From: Burkholderiales bacterium
GTDB taxonomy: Bacteria; Pseudomonadota; Gammaproteobacteria; Burkholderiales; SG8-39
Length of the DNA: 39,950 nucleotides
Assembly (NCBI GenBank): GCA_014860395.1
Contig: JACZJU010000067.1
Coordinates: 1 to 39,950 of the forward strand
Reading direction: 5' to 3'
Positions 12,209 to 19,785 of this stretch are shown piece by piece (the first letter of the stretch is position 1; every line of letters begins with the position of its first letter). The notes under the pieces are model-generated. The model was not told where the DNA came from. It saw nothing but the letters and a program-made list of their open reading frames with translations, and ran no database searches. A program made the position numbers and the translations under genes.

Positions 12209-12985
12209 ATGAGCGTCAAGAAACTGATGGACCTGACCGGCAAGGTGGCGCTGGTCACCGGCGGCTCGCGCGGCCTGGGATTGCAGATCGCCGAAGCGCT
12301 GGGTGAGATGGGCGCCAAGCTGGCCCTGACTGCGCGCAAGGCCGATGAACTGGCGCAGGCCAAAGGACACCTGGAGCGCATGCATCTTGAAGTGCTGACC
12401 CTGCCCTGCGACCACAGCAAAGCTGCCAGCATCACGCCGGTAATCGAAAAAATCGTGAAACACTACGGACAGATAGACGTCCTCGTCAACAACGCCGGCA
12501 CCACTTGGGGCGCGCCCGCTGAGGAGCATCCTCTGGAGGCGTGGGAAAAAGTCATGGATCTGAATGTCACCGGCCTGTTCCTGACCACGCAGCTCGTGGG
12601 CAAGCTGTCGATGATTCCGCGGCGCTATGGCCGCATCATCAACATCGCCTCCATCGCCGGCCTGCTCGGCAACGACCCGCGCATGCAGCGCTCCCTCGCC
12701 TACAACACCAGCAAGGGCGCGGTAGTCAACATGACGCGTGCGCTCGCCGCCGAATGGGGCCAGTACAACATCACCGTGAACGCGATCGCGCCGGGTTTCT
12801 TCCCGTCGAAAATGACCGAGTGGATACTGGGGCAGATCGGCGACGCCACGGTCGCGCAGACCCCGCTCGCCCGCCTCGGCGGCGAGGATGATCTAAAAGG
12901 CCTGGCGGCGCTGTTCGCCTCCGACGCCGCGGCCCATATCACCGGCCAGATCGTAGCGGTCGACGGCGGCGCAAGTATCATCTGA
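12209..12985 (+). CDS. Short-chain dehydrogenase/reductase
   Basis: NAD(P)-dependent oxidoreductase of the classical SDR family, 258 residues. The cofactor motif TGGSRGLG is at residues 17-24, NNAG follows the central strand, and the catalytic pair is Tyr165/Lys169 in YNTSK. The C-terminal VDGGASII ending is typical. The insert RMQRSLAYNTSK and the FFPSKMTEWI region resemble gluconate- or 3-hydroxyacyl-type SDRs, but specificity cannot be assigned. A purine-rich AGGGGGA site precedes the ATG. It ends the first catabolic series, and a hydroxyacyl-CoA substrate is plausible. Confidence 0.9.
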   Translation: MSVKKLMDLTGKVALVTGGSRGLGLQIAEALGEMGAKLALTARKADELAQAKGHLERMHLEVLTLPCDHSKAASITPVIEKIVKHYGQIDVLVNNAGTTWGAPAEEHPLEAWEKVMDLNVTGLFLTTQLVGKLSMIPRRYGRIINIASIAGLLGNDPRMQRSLAYNTSKGAVVNMTRALAAEWGQYNITVNAIAPGFFPSKMTEWILGQIGDATVAQTPLARLGGEDDLKGLAALFASDAAAHITGQIVAVDGGASII

Positions 12986-13077
12986 GGATCGCCCCGGCGC
13001 AGCAATGGGCCGGGCGCCTCCGCGCGGCGTATGATGTTCGAGCGCGGGTCTTCAGCCGCCGGAAAGGAGTCTCTTCA

Positions 13078-13515
13078 ATGAAATTATTGAGCTGGCGCGC
13101 CAGTTACCAGGTGGGCGTTGACCTGATCGATACCGAGCACAAGTATCTTTTCAAATTGATCAACGAATTCCACGATAGTTACGCAGCAGGCAATACGCAC
13201 AAGCAACTCCTGCTCGTGCTGAACCGGCTGGTAGCCTATGCGGAGGAGCATTTTCAGCATGAAGAGACCCTGATGCAGGAGATCGGCTATCCTCGCCTCG
13301 CGCGACAAGAAGGCATGCACCAGAAGCTTTTCTCTTCCATTTTCGAGCTAAATGAGAAGCTGTCGGTGACCGATGCCAAAGTGGATGCCGAAACATTGCG
13401 CTTTCTCAAATACTGGATGCTCGAACATATTCTCAAGGAGGATATGGACATCGGGGATTTCATGCGGCGCAAGGCCGCTCAAGTGGAGAAGGCGATCGGC
13501 GAGTCGGCCGGATAG
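13078..13515 (+). CDS. Bacteriohemerythrin with one altered ligand position
   Basis: A 145-residue single-domain O2-binding di-iron protein of the four-helix hemerythrin fold. Visible ligands follow the bacterial pattern: His21 (DTEHKYLF), His58 and Glu62 (EEHFQHEETLM), His81 (HQKLF), His117 and Asp122 (EHILKEDMDIGDF). The histidine usually four residues before His81 (the first His of HxxxH) is Gln77 here, codon CAA. Six of seven canonical ligands therefore remain. The start has a GGAAAGGAG site. It is convergent with the gene ending at 13537. Likely roles are oxygen storage or sensing, as is known for the family. Confidence 0.9.
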   Translation: MKLLSWRASYQVGVDLIDTEHKYLFKLINEFHDSYAAGNTHKQLLLVLNRLVAYAEEHFQHEETLMQEIGYPRLARQEGMHQKLFSSIFELNEKLSVTDAKVDAETLRFLKYWMLEHILKEDMDIGDFMRRKAAQVEKAIGESAG

Positions 13516-13536
13516 TTTCTTGCTACAGCCCTGAAG

Positions 13537-13971
13537 TCAAAGTCGGATCTGACGCAGCCCTATGGCGCATCCGAAGTCGTCGCTGTCGGCATAATCGTAT
13601 TCACGCGACAAAGTTATCGCATCGGTATCGGCGCCGGCACCTGGCTCCAGGGTCACGGTCACATTGGAGCCAGGCTGAATACCGAACACGGCCAGCATAT
13701 GCTCGTCGTCGACGGCTTTCACTCCGATGATCAGTTCCAGGCCGTTGATCCAGACGGCGATGTCGTTGCCCGGCTTGACCACCTCCTCGAACTCGCGCCC
13801 CATGACACGCAGCCGGGCGCACAGTTCGTCCTCGCGAGCACGATGCACCGACAGCACGCCCGTCTGCTCGAGGCACTCGCCGCCGATGACTATCCGGTCC
13901 TGGAACGAAATCCAGTGCCGGCGCAAGTTGTGCTTGCTGCGTGAATTCCACAGTTGCGCGACGCTACCCAC
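13537..13971 (-). CDS. Hypothetical protein, 144 residues
   Basis: Not recognised. From GTG 13971 the product begins VGSVAQLWNSRSKHNLRRHW and contains acidic, beta-rich-looking stretches (FEEVVKPGNDIAVWINGLEL; GSNVTVTLEPGAGADTD), with no signal peptide or membrane segment. GTG 13971 is preferred because GGAAGG lies upstream at good spacing and because GTGGGTAG overlaps the stop of the small upstream gene, a translational-coupling layout. GTG 13986 is an alternative. It is convergent with the hemerythrin gene, 21 bp away. Confidence 0.65.
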   Translation of the reverse strand: MGSVAQLWNSRSKHNLRRHWISFQDRIVIGGECLEQTGVLSVHRAREDELCARLRVMGREFEEVVKPGNDIAVWINGLELIIGVKAVDDEHMLAVFGIQPGSNVTVTLEPGAGADTDAITLSREYDYADSDDFGCAIGLRQIRL

Positions 13972-14152
13972 GACGTTTCCTTCCACATTTGCCTCGCATT
14001 GCTTCGGACAAACAGCGCAGGCAGATCGCGATCGCGCGGTCCCGCAACGCCATTTCGTACGGCAGCGCCAAGCCGCTGCGCAGCCAGGCCTGGCGCAAGG
14101 GGGCATCCTTGCGCGAGTTCTCGTTCAACGGTAAAGCCAACTGCAGAGCCAT
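13964..14152 (-). CDS. Small hypothetical protein, 62 residues
   Basis: The product begins MALQLALPLNENSRKDAPLR and continues with QAWLRSGLALPYEMALRDRA then a Cys-containing, basic tail. The amphipathic helical pattern and normal codon use look coding, but no family is recognised. It overlaps the following gene by 8 bp (GTGGGTAG), which suggests a two-gene unit transcribed leftward from the 14153-14544 region. Confidence 0.5.
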   Translation of the reverse strand: MALQLALPLNENSRKDAPLRQAWLRSGLALPYEMALRDRAIAICLRCLSEAMRGKCGRKRRG

Positions 14153-14544
14153 AACAACCCTCTTTGGGGAACACAGTGTTGCGGGACGCTGCGCGCCAGC
14201 CGCGCGCGCCGCCTCTGTTGAAGATTATCGTCACGATTCGCCGGAACCCAAGGGCGGAAATACATGCTTTCCGCGGCCCAGTTTTCGTGCATAACGCCGG
14301 CCGGAATGGCTGGATTCGGGCCTTTTCGACCATTTCCAGGCCCAGGCGCGGCGGTCGGAGCAATTGCGCATTGCTTGATCCTGGTCAAATTCGGAGTATG
14401 CGCAGCCGCTACCATCCACGGCGGGGGAGTACAAAAAGATAGACGAGAGCCCGGGTTGAAGTCCGACTCATGCCACAACGTGGCCATGACGCCGGCAAAG
14501 CCGCGGCGACGCGGCTATTTCAACGTAAGCCGGGGGAGACTGCC
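14153..14544. other. Divergent intergenic region with FNR-like box
   Basis: This 392-bp region lies between the leftward small-gene pair and the rightward CBS-domain gene. I see no convincing gene in it. The only clear site is the FNR/Anr-like dyad listed separately. The CBS gene has a CGGGGGAG purine-rich site before its ATG. Confidence 0.45.
14375..14388. promoter_or_regulatory. Candidate FNR/Anr binding box
   Basis: TTGAT-CCTG-GTCAA matches the TTGAT-N4-ATCAA consensus at 9 of 10 positions. It lies 157 bp before the CBS gene start (14545) and 223 bp from the leftward start at 14152. The neighbouring hemerythrin gene makes oxygen-linked control of this region plausible. No matching -10 box is certain. 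Confidence 0.5.
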
Positions 14545-14967
14545 ATGTTCAGCCAACGGGTCAAAAGCGTGATGGAGCGCAAAAAGCTGCTCACTGCTTC
14601 GCCGGAGACCACCATAAGCCAGGCCGCCAAGCTGATGGCGAACAAGAACGTCGGCGCGGTCATGGTCGTCGAAGACGAGCGCCTGGTCGGCATATTTACC
14701 GAACGCGACGCGCTGACGCGCGTGATCGCGCGCGGGCGCGACCCGAAAACCACCCTGCTTGCCGATGTGATGACGGCCGAACCACAGACCGTCGATCCGG
14801 CCAAGTCCTACGGCGCCGCGTTGCTCATGATGTTCGAAAACGGCTTTCGCCACGTGCCCGTGGTCGAGGAGGGCAAGGTCATCGGGATCGTTTCGTCGCG
14901 CAAGGCGCTCGACCCCGATCTGGAAGAGTTTGTCGCGGAAGCGCAGCGGCGCAAGCACATCCGCTAG
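14545..14967 (+). CDS. CBS-domain-pair protein, copy 1
   Basis: A 140-residue stand-alone Bateman module. First CBS motif, residues ~8-65: VMERKKLLTASPETTISQAA, NVGAVMVVEDERLVGIFTERD. Second CBS motif, ~75-130: VMTAEPQTVDPAKSYGAALL, FRHVPVVEEGKVIGIVSSRKAL. Such modules bind adenine nucleotides and usually signal energy state or bind partner enzymes. Start ATG 14545 follows a purine-rich site; in-frame sequence upstream is unlike the family. It converges on the reductase gene at 14984. A paralogue of similar length lies at 16872-17300 on the other strand. Confidence 0.9.
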   Translation: MFSQRVKSVMERKKLLTASPETTISQAAKLMANKNVGAVMVVEDERLVGIFTERDALTRVIARGRDPKTTLLADVMTAEPQTVDPAKSYGAALLMMFENGFRHVPVVEEGKVIGIVSSRKALDPDLEEFVAEAQRRKHIR

Positions 14968-14983
14968 CCGGGTTCTACCCAGG

Positions 14984-16087
14984 TCAGGATAAGGACCGCA
15001 GCGCCTCCGGGGTAAACGGCAGGAGATCCTGCATGCGGTTCGCGTGCACCTTGGCCGCCCACGCGGGATCGACCAGCATTGCGCGTCCGACGGCGACCAG
15101 ATCGACTTCGTCGCGGGCGATCATCTCGATCAGCTGGTCGATGCTGGTTATCGCCGCCGCCTTGCCGCGAAACGCGGCAACCATGTCGTTGTCCAGGCTC
15201 ACCGATCCGACGGTGATCACCGGCTTGCCGGTCAGCTTCTTGGTCCAGCCCGCCAGATTGAGTGCGGAGCCTTCGAACTCCGGCTCCCAGAAGCGCCGCG
15301 TGGAACAATGAAAGATGTCGACGCCGGCTTCGGCCAGAGGCGCGAGAAACCTGCCCAGCAGTTCGGGCGTGGGCGCGAGGCGCGCAGCGTAGTCCTGCTG
15401 CTTCCACTGCGAGAAACGCAATACGATGGGAAAGTCGGGGCCGACCGCGCGGCGGCAGGCCTGGATCACTTCGGCTGCAAAGCGCGTGCGCGCGACGATG
15501 TCCCCTCCATAGCGGTCGCTGCGCTGGTTGGTGCCCTCCCAGAAGAATTGATCGATCAGATAGCCATGCGCGCCGTGAATTTCGACGCCGTCGAAGCCCA
15601 GGCGCTTTGCCTCCGCCGCGGCCTGGGCGTAGGCCGCGATTACCGCCGCAATCTCGGCCTCGGTCATGGGTTCGACCACCTTCACCCCCGGCTTGTACAG
15701 GCCGGAGGGCCCGATCGGCGGCGCATCGGGATTCGGCCGGTCGCCCGCCCTACGCACAGTGCCGATATGCCAGATCTGCGGCATGATCCGCCCTCCTGCC
15801 GCGTGGACCTCGCTCGCCACCCGCGCCCACCCGGCAAGCGCGGCTTCGCCGAAAAAGCTGGGCACACGCGGATCGTTGGTCGAGGCCGGATGATCGATCA
15901 CCGTGCCCTCGGTGATGATCAGCCCGACCTGGTTCTCAGCGCGGCGGCGGTAGTAGGCCGCCACATCCGCTCCCGGCACGCCACCGGGCGAAAAGCTTCG
16001 GGTCATCGGCGCCATGACGATGCGGTTGGGCAGCGTCAGCTTGCCGGCGGAGAACGGTTTGAACAGCGGATCAGGTGAGATGGACAT
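14984..16087 (-). CDS. Old yellow enzyme-family FMN ene-reductase
   Basis: NAD(P)H:flavin oxidoreductase that reduces activated C=C bonds such as enones. The 367-residue TIM-barrel protein has LTLPNRIVMAPMTRSFS near the N-terminus, the FMN/substrate pair His171 and His174 in EIHGAHGYLIDQF, then WEGTNQRSDRYGG and the phosphate-binding VAVGRAMLVDP near the C-terminus. The His-His pair (rather than His-Asn) and the short N-terminus place it with NemA/XenA-like or OPDA-reductase-like members. The next leftward gene starts upstream at 16802, so the two may form an operon. The physiological substrate is unknown. Confidence 0.92.
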   Translation of the reverse strand: MSISPDPLFKPFSAGKLTLPNRIVMAPMTRSFSPGGVPGADVAAYYRRRAENQVGLIITEGTVIDHPASTNDPRVPSFFGEAALAGWARVASEVHAAGGRIMPQIWHIGTVRRAGDRPNPDAPPIGPSGLYKPGVKVVEPMTEAEIAAVIAAYAQAAAEAKRLGFDGVEIHGAHGYLIDQFFWEGTNQRSDRYGGDIVARTRFAAEVIQACRRAVGPDFPIVLRFSQWKQQDYAARLAPTPELLGRFLAPLAEAGVDIFHCSTRRFWEPEFEGSALNLAGWTKKLTGKPVITVGSVSLDNDMVAAFRGKAAAITSIDQLIEMIARDEVDLVAVGRAMLVDPAWAAKVHANRMQDLLPFTPEALRSLS

Positions 16088-16169
16088 GGATGGCTACTCG
16101 ACAAGATAAGAGTTTGAAAATCATATATGCGTCACGCGGCGGGCCTGCTTGCCATGCCGGCCTGCGCGA

Positions 16170-16802
16170 TCAGGCGATCTGCTCCGACTCGACGACGTGG
16201 ATGCCCGGAGCCTGCGCGCGAGTCGCGGCCAATAGCGTGCGCGCCACTGCCTCGGTGGACACGGCGCGGTAGCGCCGCGGCAGCAGCGGCCGCAAAATCT
16301 TGGCGAAGACGAGCCCGACGCCCTCGCCCGGCCGGCTGTCGGGGCGCGGGCCGCCATCGAGCAACGACGGGCGGACCAACGTCAGCGAGGGATAGTCCAA
16401 CTGGCTGATCGCCTGCTCCACTTCGCCCTTGACCCGGTTGTAGAAGACGCGCGAATCCACGGCAGCGCCCAGGGCCGTATTCAGCACGAAGGCGGTCGCC
16501 CCCGCCGAGCGCGCCAGCCTTGCCACGGCAAGCGGATAGTCATAATCGACGCGACGGAAGGCCGCCTGGGATCCTGCCTGCGCCATGGTCGTGCCCAGGG
16601 TGCAGATCACCGCATCGACGCTCCACCAGGGCGCGTCCGCCGGCAAGTGCTCAAAGTCGACGATCGGATTGTCCAGCCTGGCGGCCGCTGCGAGCGGCTT
16701 GCGCGTCGGTGCGATAAGGCAGTCGACGGCGGGATCGGCCAGCGCCTGGCGCAACACCTGTTGCCCGACCAGGCCGCTCGCGCCGACCAGCATCAATTTC
16801 AT
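16170..16802 (-). CDS. NAD(P)-binding oxidoreductase, atypical SDR (NmrA/YwnB-like)
   Basis: Rossmann-fold protein of 210 residues. The motif GASGLVG at residues 7-13 binds the dinucleotide, and VDAVICTLGTT follows. The stretch ATAFVLNTALGAAVDSRVFYNRVKGEVE has a Tyr-x3-Lys (YNRVK) as in extended SDRs. The C-terminal RYRAVSTEAVARTLLAA fits the NAD(P)H-binding/YbjT-like group. ATG 16802 is preferred over the in-frame GTG at 16811. It lies between the CBS protein and the OYE gene, all leftward. The reaction is unknown. Confidence 0.85.
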   Translation of the reverse strand: MKLMLVGASGLVGQQVLRQALADPAVDCLIAPTRKPLAAAARLDNPIVDFEHLPADAPWWSVDAVICTLGTTMAQAGSQAAFRRVDYDYPLAVARLARSAGATAFVLNTALGAAVDSRVFYNRVKGEVEQAISQLDYPSLTLVRPSLLDGGPRPDSRPGEGVGLVFAKILRPLLPRRYRAVSTEAVARTLLAATRAQAPGIHVVESEQIA

Positions 16803-16871
16803 CGCCGCCACTGCGCGCGTCCGATTCCCCGTCCGATCGCGCGCTGCGCGGCACCCCCCGCTCGGACCTGA

Positions 16872-17300
16872 TCAGAGGTGAATATAATGTTCGAGCTGCT
16901 CGATGATGAATTTCTGCTCGGATATCACGTCCTTGACCAGGTCGCCGATGGACAGGATGCCGACCACTTTGCCGCCTTCGATCACGGGAAGATGCCGCAG
17001 GCGCTTGCCCGTCATCAGCGCCATGCACTCCTCATTGGTCTGGTTCGGGGTAACGCAAACGACTTCCGCGGTCATGATTTCACGCACCAGCGTCGTGCCC
17101 GCGGACTTGCCCTTGACTTCGACCTTCCTCGTATAATCGCGCTCCGAAATTATGCCCACCAGACCAGAACCATCCATTACGAGCACCGCACCCACGCTTT
17201 TGTCGCCGAGCAGTTTGAGCGCGTCGAGTACCGGCACATCCGGCCCGATGGAAACCACGCCGGCCGGTTTCAGCTTCAATATCTGCGCCACTGTTTTCAT
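16872..17300 (-). CDS. CBS-domain-pair protein, copy 2
   Basis: A 142-residue Bateman module: first CBS VVSIGPDVPVLDALKLLGDK with GAVLVMDGSGLVGIISERDY, second CBS IMTAEVVCVTPNQTNEECMA with RLRHLPVIEGGKVVGILSIGDL, then a C-terminal helix ending HYIHL. This is the more widespread form in betaproteobacteria. GGGAGAAAGCC precedes the ATG. It is probably first in a leftward unit with the NAD(P)-binding and OYE genes. A role as a nucleotide-responsive regulator is inferred from the family only. Confidence 0.92.
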   Translation of the reverse strand: MKTVAQILKLKPAGVVSIGPDVPVLDALKLLGDKSVGAVLVMDGSGLVGIISERDYTRKVEVKGKSAGTTLVREIMTAEVVCVTPNQTNEECMALMTGKRLRHLPVIEGGKVVGILSIGDLVKDVISEQKFIIEQLEHYIHL

Positions 17301-17498
17301 TGGCTTTCTCCCTGTCGCGTCGCATTGTTCGAATATAGTGGTGCTGGCGGCTCAATTCCACGCCTGCGCCCCTACTCGCGTTCCGTAATAGTACGCTATC
17401 AGCCGCCGGCCCGGCTACTGGATCATGCGGGTGCCGGCATTGCATCTGCAGCCATCGCCGCCATCGGCATCGGCCAATGTGCCTAATTGGCCAGTCAT

Positions 17499-17527
17499 TT
17501 GACAAGTTCGTACGAGGCCGTTAGTCT
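17499..17527 (+). promoter_or_regulatory. Sigma-70-like promoter for fusion enzyme copy 2
   Basis: A perfect -35 TTGACA (17499-17504) is followed after exactly 17 bp by TAGTCT (17522-17527) as a moderate -10. It lies about 117 bp before the start codon at 17645 and points toward it. Confidence 0.55.
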
Positions 17528-17528
17528 T

Positions 17529-17541
17529 CGGATCTAATCCG
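17529..17541. promoter_or_regulatory. Candidate operator dyad at transcription start
   Basis: CGGAT-CTA-ATCCG is a perfect 5-bp-arm dyad that begins one base after the -10 box and is followed by a further GATCCGA half-site. Its position at the expected +1 suits repression, for example by the TetR-type regulator encoded at 21031-21900 in the same cluster. The link is inference. Confidence 0.35.
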
Positions 17542-17644
17542 ATCCGATGTCGGGGCGTTGCGCTCACCCGGCTACCTCGCCGCAGTTCGGCATCGATCCG
17601 GGTGCACCGATCAATCCTATAACCCCGGAGCAGGAGCCTGGAAC

Positions 17645-19753
17645 ATGGCAGAAGCCGTAAGCGTTTCGATAACCGACAACATCGCGGTAGTGATCATAGA
17701 CAGCCCCCCGGTCAATGCCATGGCGCAAAACGTGCGCGCCGGATTGAAGCAGGCCTTTGTTGATCTGCGTACCCGCAAGGACGTGAAGGCCGTGGTGATC
17801 GGCTGCAAAGGCCGCACCTTCGTCGCCGGCGCCGACATAGGCGAATTCGACAGCGGCATCGCCGCCCCGGGCTACCACGAAGTGCTCGGGCTGATCGAGG
17901 ACTGCACCTGGCCGGTGGTCGCGGCCGTGCACGGCACCGCGCTCGGCGGCGGCATGGAGATCGCGCTCGCCAGCCACTATCGCGTCGCGCAGGAGACGGC
18001 GCGCTTCGGCCTGCCCGAACTGACCCTGGGCATCATCCCCGGCGCGGGCGGAACCCAGCGCCTGCCGCGGCTGATTGCGCTGGATGCGGCGGCCGACCTG
18101 ATGCTCTCGAGCAAGCCCATGCCCGCGGCGAAGGCGCGCGAACTCGGCCTGGTGGATGCAATAGTCAGCGGCGACATCATCGAAGGCGGCATCGCTTTTG
18201 CGCGCCAGCTCGTCGCCCGCGGGGCCGGGCCGCGGCGCACGCGCGATCAGGCCGTGCGCGGCGCCGAAAACGCTGTCGAGTTCATCGCAACCAAGCGCGC
18301 CCAGGTCGCCAAGACCATGCGCAACCGGCGCTCGCCGCTCGCCCTGCTCGACGCCCTGCAGGCGGCGACGACCCTGCCCTTCGACGAGGGGCTGAAGGCG
18401 GAGTCCGCCATATCCGACAAGCTGGTGCCGGCAACGGAGGCGCGCGCGCTGCGGCACCTGTTTTTCGCCGAGCGCGAGGTGCGAAAAATTCCCGGCCTCG
18501 CCACGACGGTCAAACCCCGGCCCGTCACCCGCGTGGGCATAGTCGGCGCCGGCACCATGGGCGGCGGCATTTCCATGTGTTACGCCAATGCCGGCGTGCC
18601 CGTGACCCTGCTCGACGCCGCGCAGGCCGCGCTGGACAAGGGGATGGCCACGATACGCAAGAACTACGAGCGCTCGGTCGCGCGCGGCAGCCTCAAGCCC
18701 GAGCAGCTGGAGCAGCGCATGCAGCTCATCACGCCGACGCTGGATTACAGCGCCCTCGCCGAGGCCGACCTGGTGATCGAAGCGGTGTTCGAAAACATGG
18801 CCCTGAAGAAGGAAATATTCGCCAAGCTCGATAAGGTCGTGCGCAAGGGCGCCGTGATCGGCACCAACACTTCGACCCTGGACATCGACGAGATCGCCGC
18901 GGTCACCAAGCGGCCAGAGGACGTGGTCGGGCTGCATTTCTTCAGTCCAGCCAATGTGATGCAACTGCTCGAAATCGTCCATGCCAAGCGCACCGCCCCG
19001 GACGTGTTGGTCACCGCCCTAGAAACCGCGAAGCAGATCAAGAAGACCGGCGTGGTGGCCAAGGTCTGCTACGGCTTCATCGGCAACCGCATGATGGACC
19101 CGTACGCGCGCGAAGCCGAGCACTGCCTGCTGGAGGGCGCGACGCCGGAGCAGGTCGACGGCGCGCTGGAGAAATTCGGCATGGCCATGGGCATCCTGGC
19201 GGTGTTCGACATGGCGGGCGTGGACATCGGCTACCTCACCCGGCTGGAGCGCAAGCACCTGCTGCCGGACGACCCAAGCTTTTACCGTCCCGACACCATG
19301 CTGAACGAGCGCGGCTGGCTGGGGCAGAAAGCCGGCCGCGGCTATTACCGCTACGACAGCGCGCGCAAGCGCACGCCCGATCCCGAGGTGGTCGAAATGC
19401 TCTGGGCGGAAGGCCAACGCCTGGGCGTCGAGCGCCGCCAGCCGAGCGAGCAGGAAATCCTGGAACGCTGCCTGTATGCGATGATCAACGAAGGCGCGCG
19501 CCTGCTCGAAGAAGGCATCGCCCTGCGCGCGAGCGACATCGACGTGGTGTATACCTCGGGCTATGGCTTTCCGCGCTACCGCGGCGGCCCGATGTTCTAT
19601 GCCGATACCGTCGGCCTGAAAAAGATCTACGAGCGCATACTGGAATTCCAGCGTACGCTGGACGCGCAGTACTGGACGCCCGCTCCCCTGCTGCAGAAGC
19701 TGGCCCTGGCAGATTCGAGCTTCGCCGCTTGGCAGGCCGGCCGCAAAGACTGA
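17645..19753 (+). CDS. Enoyl-CoA hydratase / 3-hydroxyacyl-CoA dehydrogenase fusion, copy 2
   Basis: A paralogue of the 6634-8712 gene with the same domain order, 702 residues from ATG 17645 (MAEAVSVSITDNIAVVI) after a GGAGCAGGAG site. Crotonase domain: VAGADIGEF and [22 protein letters not shown] motif: GAGTMGGG at 301-308. Catalytic His431 lies in HFFSPANVM, followed by KTGVVAKVCYGFIGNRMMD and GYGFPRYRGGPMFYAD. Note VAGADIGEF rather than the usual SGGADI in the oxyanion-hole loop. The thiolase gene follows after 32 bp. Two such fusions in one window suggest different chain lengths or substrates. Confidence 0.94.
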   Translation: MAEAVSVSITDNIAVVIIDSPPVNAMAQNVRAGLKQAFVDLRTRKDVKAVVIGCKGRTFVAGADIGEFDSGIAAPGYHEVLGLIEDCTWPVVAAVHGTALGGGMEIALASHYRVAQETARFGLPELTLGIIPGAGGTQRLPRLIALDAAADLMLSSKPMPAAKARELGLVDAIVSGDIIEGGIAFARQLVARGAGPRRTRDQAVRGAENAVEFIATKRAQVAKTMRNRRSPLALLDALQAATTLPFDEGLKAESAISDKLVPATEARALRHLFFAEREVRKIPGLATTVKPRPVTRVGIVGAGTMGGGISMCYANAGVPVTLLDAAQAALDKGMATIRKNYERSVARGSLKPEQLEQRMQLITPTLDYSALAEADLVIEAVFENMALKKEIFAKLDKVVRKGAVIGTNTSTLDIDEIAAVTKRPEDVVGLHFFSPANVMQLLEIVHAKRTAPDVLVTALETAKQIKKTGVVAKVCYGFIGNRMMDPYAREAEHCLLEGATPEQVDGALEKFGMAMGILAVFDMAGVDIGYLTRLERKHLLPDDPSFYRPDTMLNERGWLGQKAGRGYYRYDSARKRTPDPEVVEMLWAEGQRLGVERRQPSEQEILERCLYAMINEGARLLEEGIALRASDIDVVYTSGYGFPRYRGGPMFYADTVGLKKIYERILEFQRTLDAQYWTPAPLLQKLALADSSFAAWQAGRKD

Positions 19754-19785
19754 ACCAACCCGAATTCCGATACGGAGTACTCACC

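Larger units (their letters stand above)
17301..17644. other. Divergent intergenic region with promoter for catabolic cluster 2
   Basis: This 344-bp region lies between the leftward CBS gene and the rightward fusion-enzyme gene. It contains no gene I can support. A -35/-10 pair and an adjacent dyad, listed separately, point toward the fusion-enzyme gene. Confidence 0.5.

Noticed and set aside
14264..14572. Plus-strand open frame upstream of the CBS gene
   Set aside because: It runs through the FNR-like box, has no homology pattern, and overlaps the CBS gene in another frame.
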